Both the position numbers and the translations under genes were made by a program. This document shows, one piece after another, positions 47,820 through 59,890 of a DNA stretch of 64,000 bases (positions are counted from its first letter, which is position 1; each line of letters starts with the position of its first letter). The notes under the pieces were generated by a model. It was not told where the DNA came from and did no database searches. It saw only the letters and a list, made by a program, of their open reading frames with translations. The DNA is taken from the NCBI GenBank assembly GCA_033439265.1, contig JAVTVX010000024.1:13375001-13439000 (forward strand), given 5' to 3'. The DNA comes from Dillenia suffruticosa. Lineage: Eukaryota > Streptophyta > Magnoliopsida > Dilleniales > Dilleniaceae.

Positions 47820-49219
47820 CATAGCCTCCTCAGGCTCCCAGGTTTCCTCTTCGACCTGGTCACTCATCCATAAAATGCGAACTAAAGGAACCTCCTTACT
47901 CCGCAGCTTTCTATCTACCGATCAAGGATGGCTACTGGCTATATAGGTAACTTAGATCCTCTCACAACTCAACTAGCGAAGGCTCTAGAACATGTGAAGA
48001 ATCAAGCATACACTTCCTAAGTACTGAGACATGGAAGACATAATGAATGCGTGAGAGTTTATCTAGCAGTTCCAATCTATATGCCACACTTCCGACCCTC
48101 TCAAGGATATGGAAAGGTCCAATATACCTGGGAGTCAGTTTACCCCACTGCCTAAATCGAATCACCCATTTCCAGGGCGAGATCCATAGGAAGACCATAT
48201 CTCCCTCCTCAAACTCAAGTGGTCACCGCCAGCGTAAGCTTTCTGATGATCATGGGCGACCTTCATCCGATCACGGATGACCCTTACTTTCTCTTTAGTT
48301 TCTTCCACTATCTCAATGCTGCTAAGTCGCCTCTTACCTACCTCATCCCAACACAGTGGAGTACTGCATTTCCTCCCACACAATGCCTCATATGGAGGCA
48401 TCCCAATGCTGGCTTGATAGCTGTTATTATATACAAACTCTACCAATGGGAGATGCCAATCCCAACTACCCCAAAAGTCCATAACATATGCTCTCAGCAT
48501 GTCCTCTAGCGTCTGGATGGTCCTTTCTGATTGACCATCGGTCTGGGGGTGGTATGCTGTGCTGAAACTCAGTCTAGTACCCAATGCTTCCTATAGCTGG
48601 GCCAAAACCTAGATATGGATCTAGGATCTCTATCTGACACTATCGACATAGGTACTCCATGAAGTCTAACAATAGTGTCGATGTAGAGACATGCCAACAC
48701 TTCCAAAGAGAAATCGGCACGAATAGCGATGAAGTGCACAGACTTCGTGAGTCTATCTACAATCACCCATACGGCGTCATGCCGTGCTGAAGTTTGAGGC
48801 AGTCTCATCACAAAATCCATCGTGATGTGTTCCCACTTCTATTCAAGAATGGGGAGGGACTGTAAAGTACTTGCGGGTCGTTGATACTCGGTATTCACCT
48901 GCTGGCAAACCAAGTATCGAACAACAAACTCTGCGATCTTCCTTTTTATCCTGGGCCACCAATAACTATCTCGGATAGTCCGATACATTTTCGTGCCGCC
49001 CGGATACAAAGCATAAGCGAAGGAATGAGCCTCCTCAAGAATAGTCCTATGGAGATCGCTGTCGACGGGAATGCAAACCCGCTCTCTGTATACAACTAGT
49101 CTGTCATTGCAGACTTGGAAGTCTCCACCCTCACCTCTGCTGATCTTCTCAAGAATACTCTGGAACTCCTCATCTAACCCCTGAAGCACTTTAATGCGAT
49201 CAAGCAAAGTCGGCCTCAA
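47820..49219 (-). pseudogene. pol: Gypsy integrase with chromodomain remnant
   Basis: The zinc-binding region (EAHSFAYALYPG...YLVCQQVNTEY) has His and Cys changed to Tyr. The core keeps all three acidic residues: [22 protein letters not shown] and TAYHPQTDGQSERTIQ. The C-terminal region gives KLTPRYIGPFHILERVGSVAYRLELL in two halves, then WMSDQVEEETWEPEEAM at 47822-47877, the end of a chromodomain. Frame breaks occur at about 48830, 48580, 48190 and 47955. Chromodomain integrases target heterochromatin in living members. Confidence 0.9.
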
Positions 49220-49230
49220 CTTAAATCGAG

Positions 49231-49974
49231 CTAGAGTAGTGCTCCTTGATCATCACTAGCCAAACTGACTCTGAGTATACGCAGTCTCATCAGGCAAGAG
49301 AGGTAAGTACTCTCTGTCGTAGTAGAGGGAGAAGAGAAGGATGATGACTCTTGGCTCAATGTATCTGCCACCACATTTGCCTTTCCCGGAAGATAATCAA
49401 TGATAAAATCATAGTTTTTCAATAACTCAAACCATCTCTTCTGTCTGAGGTTCAACTCCCACTGGGTGAACAAGTACTTTAAACTTTTGTGATCCGTGAA
49501 TACCCTACAAATCACACCATATAAGTAATGTCGCCATATTTTCAAGGCAAATACTATGGAGGCCAACTCAAGATCCTGCGTCGAGTAGTTCAGCTCATGC
49601 TTCTTCAACTATCGAGAAGCATATGCAATGACCCGACTATCTTGTATTAGTACACAACTCAATCCCTATCGGCTGGCATCACTGTACACTACATACTCCC
49701 GACTACTAGTAGGAAGGATTAAGATCGATGTGGATATCAATCGTTGTTTAAGCTCTTGAAAGCTCGCCTCACAACGAACATCCCATAGGAATTTGGCATC
49801 CTTCCGTGTCAACCTAGATAGTGGGGCAGCAATTCGGGAGAATCCTTCTACAAACCGCCGATAATATCCTGCAAGACCAAGGAAACTCTGGATTTCAGTC
49901 ACCGTCTGCAGCTGCTCCCACCTCAGTATGGGTTCAACCTTCTGCGGATCGACAAAGATACCTTCCATAGAAAT
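49231..49974 (-). pseudogene. pol: Gypsy RNase H
   Basis: QSFLGLAGYYRRFVEGFS links RT to RNase H. YVVYSDASR holds the first Asp. After stops near 49665 and 49610 the rest reads [20 protein letters not shown] and [12 protein letters not shown], then [20 protein letters not shown] with ADTLSQ (usually ADALSR). Confidence 0.9.
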
Positions 49975-50074
49975 TATGTGTTAGAAAACCAATCTGCCGC
50001 AGTCAAAATTCATACTTGGTGAATTTGACATACAACCGTCTATCGCAAAGGATTTGCAAAATAACCCGAAAGTG

Positions 50075-50692
50075 CTAAGCATGCTTCTCATCACTCCACG
50101 AATAAACTAGAATGTCATCAATGAATACGATGACGAATCGATATAGATAATCATGGAAAACCCGATTCATCAAATCCATAAAGGCGACTGGTGCATTGGT
50201 CAACCCAAACGGTATAACCAAGAACTCAAAGTGTCCATATCGGGTGCGGAAAGCAGTCTTTGACACATCCTTAGCTCTAATCCACAATTGGTGATAACCC
50301 GATTGGAGATCTATCTTTGAGAAAACCCTAGCACCTTGCAGTTGATCAAACAAATCATCGGTACGAGGCAATGGATATCGGTTCTTGATAGTGACTTTGT
50401 TTAACTGTCGATAATCCATATAAAATCGGAGGGTACCGTCCTTCTTTTTCACAAACAGTACTGGTGCACCCCAAGGTGAAGTGCTCGGATGGATAAACCC
50501 TTTATCCGACAATTCCTGCAACTGAATCTTAAGCTCTTTCAGCTTGGCTGGTGCCATTTTGTATGGCGAGATAGAGATAGGAGTGGTTCCCGGTGCCAAA
50601 TCAATCTCAAAATCAAACTCCCTAATTAGTGGTAATGGGTAGCTCCTCGGGGAATACGTCGGGAAACTTTTGCACCACCGGAACCTCATCAA
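50075..50692 (-). pseudogene. pol: Gypsy reverse transcriptase
   Basis: Open for 205 codons. It contains [40 protein letters not shown] and [13 protein letters not shown], then [20 protein letters not shown], and the catalytic loop [12 protein letters not shown], all intact. It is the longest undamaged enzyme segment of this element. It ends in a stop at 50075 and continues in RNase H after about 100 bases of another frame. Confidence 0.93.
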
Positions 50693-50759
50693 ACCTTGGA
50701 CCCTCTATGGTGGTATCGATGACATGAGCGAGATATGCCGTGCATCCTCGATGTATCAT

Positions 50760-51194
50760 TCATCTGGCCACTATCACTGACACTACACAACGGGCTAGTA
50801 CCCGTCTCTCTCCCACAAACGTCAATGGTAACCCTTCCTGCCTCCGAAACTCGACTTCTTTCGTGAAACAATTCACGGAAGCCCTATGAGTACTCAACCA
50901 ATCCATTCCTAGGATGGCATCAAAATCTGTCATGTCGAGAGGAATCAAGTCTGCTTCCAACACTGTCCCCTCGATCATGACATCACTCCCTCTATATATG
51001 GAATCTCTGATCAGCTGCTCAACAAGAGGAGTAATAACCAATAGCTCCTCTTCTAAAGGTGATAACAGCCTACCCGACTGTTGAGCGAAGGGAGCTCTCA
51101 CGTAAGAAAAGTTTGACCCGGTGTCTATAAAAATACGAGCGTCGGTTCCAAATATTTTCATAGTACCTGGATGTGAGAGATTTAAAATAATCAA
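50760..51194 (-). pseudogene. pol: Gypsy aspartic protease
   Basis: GTDARIFIDTGSNFSYV carries the DTG(S) active site. VLEADLIPLDMTDFDAILGM and DWLSTHRASVNC are the standard downstream motifs. Open for 144 codons, then joined to RT through a short damaged stretch at 50690-50760. Confidence 0.92.
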
Positions 51195-51419
51195 TCAAAA
51201 GTACTCAAAAGATGGATATATATATATATATATATATATCAAAATAGTTAAGTCTCTAGGGCTTTAACTAGTCATGTCCATACATGTCACTATGAGATAC
51301 ATGATTTCAAAAAGGGAAATCAAAATAGCTAAGCCTCTAGAGCTTTAGCTAGAAGTGGATGTACGTAACTATCATGGTACTCATGATCTCAAAAAGAAAG
51401 AAAGAGTACATAAACTCCA

Positions 51420-52886
51420 AAACAGAAGGATCTACTAGAGGATTACCCATGATTACATCCGGGTTTGCTTGAGCGTCCTCCTGAGTCATAGCATACACCC
51501 AGGCCTATGCTCTCGGCTGCTGCCGTAAAGGTTCTGGTACAATGTTGCTCCCAGCTACAATCTGTGGAGCAGTGTGTATTGAAGGTGCAGGTGCTCCCTG
51601 CTGTCCTACCCATGGACCACTCTGATAACTCAAAGTCGCCTGACCTCCGAGTCCTAAATCAGGACACAAACTCCTGATGTGTCCTGCCTTTCCACAGTGG
51701 AAGCAAGTAATAGGTGCCTTGCAGTCTCCCAGAGGGTGGTGCCTGCCACATCTGTGGCAAAGAAAGGGCCACTAAGTAGTAGTCTGGCTCGTGGCACTGG
51801 GGGTTGGTACTACAAACCCCTATAGACGTGGTCCCTGTCCAAAGTGTGTCGGGGTGAAACGAGAGGGGCCTCTATGAAAGCCTGAAGTCCTACCCCTATT
51901 CGAGCTCTGACGTGACTGTGCCCCAGTCCTCTTCTTTCTCTGTTCTCTACACTCTCTTTGCTTACCCTCGGCGCAGATAATCTCTTCCGCACGGTAGGCT
52001 AAGTCAACTATCTCCACGAGGGAGAAACTAGGAGTGACTGTCATGTACCTTCTAATATTCAAGTTAAGGCCATCCTCAAACTTGAATCTCATTTGCTTCG
52101 GTGTAGCTAAGTCGGGGACAAAGGCAGCTAATCGTCTCAATTTTGCCTAGTATTTTGCCACTGACCTAGTCTCCTACCGTAAGTGAAGGAACTCTGTCCT
52201 CTTGCAGTCCTGCTGAAACTCGGAGAACTATCTGCGGTCAAACTCCCTCAGGAAGTCATCCCACCATTGTGGCTCGGTAGCGTTATCACTAATAGCCTCC
52301 TACCAAGTGAGGGCATCTCTATCTGGTAGCCTCTCTGCTACCCATAGCCTATACTCGTCACTCAACCCCAAGTCTGTCAAGATCTAGCAGGTCCGGTTAA
52401 TCCAATATTTTGCTGCTATAGCATCATCAGATCTCACAAAGTTTGTGCATCCCAACTATCGAGCTTCTTTGACTAGCTGAGTCAGCTCGTGGATGCGTCT
52501 AAGTATGGAGGAAGTAGTATCACTCAGACTAGAGACAAAAGAAGGACCGGCCACCGGTGGAGGATCTGGTGCCATAATTATAGGTGCTACTAGAGGAATA
52601 GGTACTGCCGCAGGAGTCGGCACTGCCGTCGGTGGTGGTGGAGGTGGATCTGAACCCTGTGGGAGGTGTACCACTCATACACCTGCCTAAACGCCTCGAG
52701 TGATGGTGGTGGAACCTCGGCTGTAGTAGCCAGCTGAGTAGGCGCTGTAGGGGGCGCCCGTGAAGAAGAAGCAGCCTCAGGCACTCCAAGGGTCTCAGGT
52801 TCCCTCGGAGGGTCAGGCATTTGAGGAGTCTCGGGTGGCGCGAGTCTAGCTCCACGTCTTGCTAATCTACCGCGTCTAGGTGGCAT
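51420..52886 (-). pseudogene. gag: Gypsy gag
   Basis: Start ATG at 52886 (MPPRRGRLARRG). A Pro-rich N-terminus with PPPPPPTAVPTPAAVPIP follows. The capsid core is in pieces (WWDDFLREF, FEDGLNLNIRRYMTV) with stops at about 52385, 52305, 52230, 52185 and 52150. A basic region follows and then the zinc knuckle CFHCGKAGHIRSLC at about 51670-51712, intact. Several stops sit where Gln or Trp is expected (CAG to TAG, TGG to TAG). Confidence 0.88.
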
Positions 52887-53198
52887 AATTCTACAAAGGG
52901 AGATTTTCATTAGATATAATTCTAGAGTTTGGCATGATTTAAAGATTAGGGTTAGTTACGTAGTAACTAACTCCCTAAAATGAATGAAGTCATTGGTCTA
53001 AGAATCAATAAAAAATGACATACTAGGTTAGATACGATTCGTATCTAACCCCCTAAAATGAATTGAACTCATAAACCTAAGACCATATGGTATGCAGGGA
53101 TATATATATGACTGTATGAAACTCTCATGCATTGAGGACTTTAAACATGTTCATGTTTGGGAAACGATTCACATAGACATAAAGCTCTTAACCTAGAT

Positions 53199-53209
53199 CT
53201 CTGATACCA
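53199..53209 (-). promoter_or_regulatory. Primer-binding site of the gypsy element
   Basis: Minus strand TGGTATCAGAG lies seven bases after the 5' LTR end (GGCGTGACA), complementary to initiator Met-tRNA. Confidence 0.92.
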
Positions 53210-53216
53210 ACTGAAC

Positions 53217-56200
53217 TGTCACGCCCGGATCCTCGATCTAAAGCGTAAGCAGCCGCCACGCTATCCCAGATGCTGACATTAAATTCATAATCATCAACAA
53301 ACAAACGGACAGAACCTCCCCAAAAATCGTTGGTCCATCATATATCAAAATCCCATCAATCAATAACATATCAATGTATAAAGGCTAACCTGGCAAATCA
53401 TCAAGACAACCAACCAATCCACATCCCTATCAACATCCAAAATAACGTAAGGTTAATCCAATCCTATCCACAGACCTCTAGTACCATGCCCCCATCAAAG
53501 GCATGAACATTCACCAGTTACCCCTCCTGTGATTTATAGGTGGCACCGAGAGAACTTAATAGACAATTCTAGACATGATACATTTCCCAAAGTGATTGAA
53601 CACAATAGCATAATCATGCCTCAATGCAATACAATGAAATGGGAGTTATAATAATATATACAATTCTTTACATACAGTCATCCCTTTTATATACATGTAC
53701 AATGGTCTATCTACAATCCTAAATATACAAATATATATATATATATCATCTCATATCTTTAAACACAATCCTGCGGTAGAATGGTTAACATCATACCCAG
53801 TTCCGATGTCTCCAACAAAACCTCGTGCGCTGCTATGTCATAACGCGTCCCACTATAGCTATCTCTATGGAACAAAAAGTGAGAGGTGAGCATTATAAGG
53901 AATACTCAGTGAGTGAGAGGGTATATATAAGTGTGTTCAATGTGCTGGTGAAAAATGAAGTGTCAAAATGATTCAATAAATCCATAAGTCCACATAATGT
54001 ATGAAAACAGTGCATAATAAACAATTCATCATAAATCATTTTTTTTCATACATTTCAAATACATATGCATCCATATCAATCGAATCACACAAGTATAGAG
54101 TATGCCAAAATCAGTTCCTGATAAAGGTTGACCGCGATTAATGGCAAGCGTATCGGGGGGTTTTATATGCAATGTTAGAAAATGCTCTCTACCCCGACGA
54201 TGGGATGGACCTCATCAGGTGCTAGACCAAGGCTTTACCTAGCCCCCCCCTTTTCGGGAACAACCCAACTAGTACCGTGTCGAGTCCCAGTATCATATAC
54301 GACGTTTGGGAATACTTTCTGCAGAAGCGTATCCGGGCACAATGGGTGCCTCTACAAATGCGTTTCATAGCTACGGCATACCCAACTCATGGGCGTATCT
54401 CATAAATCATTTGGATATATATTTCACAATAAAATCATGTTGTGGACAATTCAATGATTCACAAAATATTTCACAAATCCATTCCAAAAATCATAACACA
54501 CGATCATAATTCATGCTTGCATTGAAAAGCGTTTTAAAACATGTTGTTATGTATTGAGCACATAATATAACAAATCCCACTCACTTTTATGGGAGGATCA
54601 ATCACTTCCTACAATGCACAACAAGTGTCGAAAATGTGCTTCCCCTGATATCTCCAAGAGTATCACTACAAGAACAATACAATATACATATAAAGGCTTT
54701 GCATAACATTAAAAATCATTATGCTAAATTGCATTGAAACCCTTTACTTAAGACCATGGTTTAGGGCATTCTAGGGAGGTCTCTAAAGGACACACAAGCT
54801 GTCCCCTTTTTCATCCCAAACCTTACTTCAAATGTTCATCCCCAAGCATACATGCCTCCCATTCCAACCTTTGCATACACAAAATAGTCCACGTATAAAC
54901 ATATTTATTCTTTTTTTTTATCCAAACCACTTACCAAGTTATCATAACTTATTATCTTATTTACTACACCTATGCTAACTATATAGTAACAATTCTTAAT
55001 ATTTTTAGCCTAAATCTACTTCAATTACGCAAAGACATGAGGATTTATTCTAAGAACTCTTGACTGCAACATTTCAATTCTGCGCAGTCTTGGAAAACAT
55101 GCTGTAACTTTCACCACACTTATCCAAACCACGAGATTTTTATCTCAAATTAACGATAAAACACAGATCTACAATTTTTATAACTGGAGTATAGCCTAAT
55201 TTGGCCTTGAAGACAGCTCAAAACTATAGTGAATCCACGGACAGAAGCAGGGCAAAACAGAGTATGATCTTGCAGCACTACTCACTTTGCAAAATCATTA
55301 AAATTTTGATTCTCATCAGAATTTAGTGAACCATATGTCGTTTTAAAGCTCTTGAAGTCTAGTTTTTCCAGAAATTTACCTAGTTCAATTTTCAACAGTG
55401 TAGGTAAAGTTATGATTTAAACAGTGCAACAAGGTCATATGTCCAGAATTTCAAAAATCAGATTTTTTTCCATCCTCATTCCTCCTATTCTTTGCCAAAG
55501 ATAAATAACTTTCCACACATCTTCAATTCTCATTTCAACCAACACACACACACACACACATATTTTCCTAAACATTGCATTAAAATTCAGCACACAACAT
55601 CACATAGAATGCATTCTATTTTCGGCCAAACACCAATCTCATTTTTCTGCACACATTTCCTTGTGTTCTACCAAGGTTCTAAGTTACAAAATCAAGCTAA
55701 AAACACCACATTAAATCATTCATGCATGTCCTCGAAAATTCCAGCAAGTTCAGAATTTTTATTTACCTCAAATGTTGATGCTCCAAGCCCAAATCAAGAT
55801 CCCCTCACAAGATCAATCATTCCTTCAATTTCCTAGCTCTAAGCCATACAAGATTTACCATGTTAGCTTTCTCCTTTTGACCCCAAATTAACATATGTTA
55901 TACTAGGGTAGATGAAGAGTCTCTTACCTCAAAATGACCAACTGACTTGAAGAAAAACAGGATTTCTCCTTCCTTGAAGCTCTCGGCTGTCCCTTGGATT
56001 CCACCAAGCAAAACTCCTCCTTTTGCCTTGATTTTTGGATATGTTATAATTGGACTAGTGAGTAAGGGATTTATGAAAAAACATTTAGGTAGTATAGTAG
56101 AAAAATTGGGATTCCTCACCTTGAACTCACGGCTTAGAGAAGAAAAATGAGAGCTTGCTTCTTTGGACTTGAACACTCCCACACTCCCACACTCCCACGG

Positions 56201-56623
56201 TTTTGCAAGGAAAGAAAAAGAAAATTTGCCTATGTGTTTGGTTTTATTTGTTTTGCCCATGCAATCCTAGCCATCCAACAAATTTCAAGAATCAACTCTA
56301 GCCATTAGATTATTTTGTCATAATAAGCTTTCTCTCGCTTCCCACAAGATTACTCTTTCTCTCTCCCACGTTGGCTCTCTCATTTTCACACACAAACCTC
56401 ACTTTCTCCCACTACATGCACACTCTTCATTAATTGCATGTTCCCCCAACTACCATGATTAAAGGTCCATAATTTAGATTTCATTTCTTGGGCAAATCCT
56501 CACCATTGATGTGTTTTCAAGAAGGCTTACTCTTTTACCCAATGGACAATGTTTTGTCTCCCACTAACTAGATCCAAAGGTTCATATTCATTTATCTCTT
56601 TTCAATTAAATCTCCACCATTGG

Positions 56624-56654
<31 letters not shown>

Positions 56655-57230
56655 AATTAAATAAAATAATACATAAAAGAAAAATCTCTTCTCTCCACAC
56701 CCAAAATCGTCCATGTCACTCTCTCCCTCTCTACACTCTTTTGTTTAGTCTTTATTTAGGTAAATACATTTATTTAAATTACTTCTAAATTTTATAAATT
56801 GCAATTAAGTCTCTTGACTTATAAAAATTATAAATTGACCCCGAAATTTTTTTAAAATTTCAAGTTAGACCCAAAACCTCATTTTAGGTCTAGCTTAATT
56901 TATTCCGCATCAAAATGTGATCGTTTAGCCGTGTCGGGGCTCATTACTGTCCGATTAGGGTTTTTCGGGCAATTATCCAGAAATCCCCGATTTGGCTCTA
57001 CGAAGCACGATTCACTCATATTTGAGGTGTCTATACACTCTAGAGCCATTTTCATTATGTTTGGACCCTTACATTTTGAAAATTTTTAATTTTTGACAGT
57101 TTTACCGATATTCTGGAAACGGTTTTTAAACGGAAAAATTTCTGAGTGATTTTCTATATGAATAAGAAAATGTATCATATATGGAGTAATAAGGAGTACA
57201 ATATACAGTATACCGTGTGTCGGTGTTACA
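53217..57230 (-). repeat. 5' LTR of the gypsy element
   Basis: 4014 bases. Minus strand start TGTAACACCGAC, end GGCGTGACA. It lacks about 150 bases present in the other LTR near 44800-44960 and has a 30-base piece (GGATTCCTCACCTTGAACTC, about 56110) the other lacks. Confidence 0.94.
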
Positions 57231-58902
57231 ACGTCTACTAATTTCTGATGCACATCAACCATCACCTATTAGACATCGACACACTGAGTAAAAATACATT
57301 AGGACATCTGTGTCTCCAAATATTGGTCAATCTGACATATTTTTTTTCTAAGTATCACACATCGACGTGTCGATGATCTAGTCTACATGGAAACAATCAC
57401 ATCGACCAATACAATTTGCCTTGTCCACTAATTTTAAGAAGGAATAGGTACATGTCGAAATACAATCAGAACACATCGCCCTGAAAGTAGAGTGCCTCAT
57501 ATATAACACAACATAAGGCATTGACCTGAACCTATGACTTGTCGACATACCTAACACACATCAACCAATTCACAGTACCAGGCCTACCAATTCTATTAAT
57601 GAATCATGACACATCAACTTATGAAAGGAATTTGTCGACCTGTATGTCTTTGGTTCTAAATGACACCCATTGACATGTTATGATTCGTGTTGATAACCAA
57701 AAATCACATCGACCAATTTGCTCTCATAGGTCCACTAATTTTTATTTGCATTGTAATATGTTGATGTGTGCTGTAAAACCTGTTGACCTGATATTTGTTT
57801 ACTCATTGAATCACTCATTGATCTGATCTCTTTCTGTTGATAAAACACACACACAATGACTAATTCAGTTACACAAGTCGACCAATTTCCTACCTGAATA
57901 GGATCATGTCAATGCATTAACTGACTTGTCGACCTGATATTCATTAAGTCCTTGATATTACACATCAACATGGTTGCAATCTTGCCCATATGCATACGCA
58001 CATCGACCAATTCAAAATTGTGTGTTCACCTATTTTATTTGGCACAGAATCTTGTCAATCCACATGATAGCTTATCAACCTATTTTGACAAAAATACACT
58101 ATAAAGTTTTTGAATTCGGGTCGATCTTTACAATAAACTTGTCAAACCGCGTATGTCAAAAATCAGATCTATGAAACAATTTTGAACTAAACAGTCACTT
58201 CATTTTTTCAATTTTTGAAATATTTCCCTTTCTATGAAAGCTAACGTTCAAATGCAACACAAGTAAGTTCTATCGGGCTGAATAAAAAGTGGCGCTAGTA
58301 AAAGAAGAAGGCTCAACGTGAAGGAAAGAACAGTTGCAAAGCTTTAATGGCAGAAATTAAATGCTCAATGTTTAGATGAAACAACTCTCGCCAACCCTCA
58401 ACAGATCTATTGAATATCATAATAAATACCAGAGATTTAAAGAAAAGAGAGCTAGCTGAAAAATACTCGATTAAATGCTCTAAAAATTCCTCACTTTTTT
58501 CTTGTGTGTTCTTTAAATTTCTTCTATCTGTTCAAAATTTTATAGCCTAGCCTCAACTCTTGACATTTATTTTCCGATCAGTGCAAGGGTCAAAGACTAA
58601 AGAGTGCATAGCACTGCTTTAAGTCTAAAAAGTAAAAATTTGATCTAAGTAAGATTGAATAGAAGTGTTAGTAGGAATAGTATTAAAAGTTGAACTTGAA
58701 CATGTAATCAAATTTGTATTCCTAAACTATTAGTGAAAAATCCAGGAAAAGCCTAGGAGTAGACATACTCTGAGTTTGATGGAACCACTATAAAAAGTTC
58801 TTGTATTCCCTGTCTTTAAATTTCTATTTCTATTATTAGCTCAAATTTTAAAAGTTATAAAAAGTACGTATTCAACTATTCACCCCCTTTAGTTGAATAA
58901 TA
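57231..58902 (+). repeat. 3' LTR of element B, second part
   Basis: It continues the LTR from the ACGTC target copy (57231-57235) to GAATAATA at 58902, with many GTCGACC/CATCGACC words. The end is TAATA in place of the TAACA of the 5' LTR. It matches 12440-14140 at about 9 bases in 10. Confidence 0.92.
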
Positions 58903-58907
58903 GGAAT
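58903..58907. repeat. Target-site duplication GGAAT, right of element B
   Basis: Second copy of GGAAT. Family A ORF3 continues on the minus strand from here. Confidence 0.9.
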
Positions 58908-59890
58908 ATTGAATCTTCTTTTAACCTTGCGGTTCTCTCTTCTAGCTGAGATAGTTCGTTTTGAATTTGGAAGAATTCTTTGTCTATATCTTCATTATCT
59001 TGTCTTGACGAGTCCATTGGTTGAAATGGTTGATGAAGAACTTGATTTAAAGTTTGAGGATTATTTTGTTGAAATGATTTAGCGGTTTCACAATTGTTGT
59101 AGAGAGAAGAGGCTCCTATTTTGAGGATTGGTTCAATTCCTAATTCTCTAGAGACATCTACTCCAAACATAAGGATGATTTTAGAAATTAATGAAGCATA
59201 TAGAAGAGATCCTCTTTTTACTATTTCTACCTTAATCATCTTTAGAATCTTTAGAGGAATCAGATAATAGAGTCTAAGATTTCTATTTCCCATAAGACAT
59301 GCCATGATCCAATAATCTTCTCTTGTTATAGAATCAAGTCTTACTCACTTGGGTCTAAGACAATGAGTAACTATTTGGTGGAGCAATCTCTTATAGGGAG
59401 GCAAAAATGATGTTTTGGTTTCTATTGTGGTAAACTGATTGTTGTTAAATACAATTTTTGCATCATCTAGGATATTTGTTTTAAGGTATAGCTCACAGGC
59501 TCCACTAGGCACCTTGTTCATATTACTGATATTACAAAGTCTGGGTATTATAATTATTCCATTCCTCCGAGAAAGATTTTAAACATGCATTTGTGAGGAT
59601 AAGTCCATATAAACATTTCACTATCCTTCCTTTCTAGAGTGGTTCCAACATGATCCTCTAAATTATTATAGTACAGTTTTACTAAAATATTGTAAGAAGG
59701 GGAGAGAGAAAAGATGAGACAAGGAGGGCAGATTTGTCTTATATATGCTTCGTAAGAAAACCCAATATTATCTAAGAAATCCCAATCTATTATCTTACCT
59801 GAAATAACCGGTTTGAAAAGAAGATTGAATATCACTATGGTGCTCGGATAGGAAATCAGCTGGATCGAAATCTAGATTTCTTCTAGCCAT
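58908..59890 (-). pseudogene. ORF3 (envelope-like) of family A, copy 2, split by element B
   Basis: The start ATG at 59890 opens MARRNLDFDPADFLSEHHSD. A frameshift near 59835 leads to GKIIDWDFLDNIGFSYEAYI, NILVKLYYNNLEDHV and CMFKIFLGG. A damaged middle (59550-59306) follows, then ACLMGNRNLRLYYLIPLKI, GSLLYASLISKI and a coiled coil with FFQIQNELSQLEERTARLKE. The insertion of element B at 58908 cuts the last ten codons, which lie at 12110-12084 and end in TAG. It shows the same order of conserved blocks as the ORF3 of B and C but is clearly diverged from copy 1 at 9374-10844. Confidence 0.75.

Larger units (their letters stand above)
43623..57230 (-). mobile_element. Ty3/gypsy chromovirus (Tekay/Del-like), complete
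   Basis: 13,608 bases, LTRs 43623-47740 and 53217-57230, TG...CA ends, target duplication ACGTC. On the minus strand: PBS, gag with a CCHC knuckle, aspartic protease, RT, RNase H, integrase, chromodomain remnant, polypurine tract. Gene order, LTRs of about 4 kb and the C-terminal chromodomain fit the Tekay/Del lineage. All domains carry stops. Confidence 0.95.
12115..58902 (+). mobile_element. Sirevirus B (Ty1/copia), complete but with two nested insertions
   Basis: 5' LTR 12115-14140, internal region 14141-20676 plus 42303-43307, and 3' LTR 43308-43622 plus 57236-58902. Without inserts it would be about 11.5 kb. LTR ends are TGTTA/TAACA-type and the target duplication is GGAAT. Element C interrupts ORF3 and a gypsy element interrupts the 3' LTR. 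Gene order is gag, protease, integrase, RT, RNase H, ORF3. The long LTR packed with short palindromes, coiled-coil gag and extra ORF after pol place it in the Sirevirus (SIRE/Maximus) genus. Every gene is broken. Confidence 0.93.

Noticed and set aside
44002-56788. Many short frames in the gypsy LTRs
   Set aside because: LTR sequence with repeats. The two LTRs do not preserve the frames, and there are no protein features.
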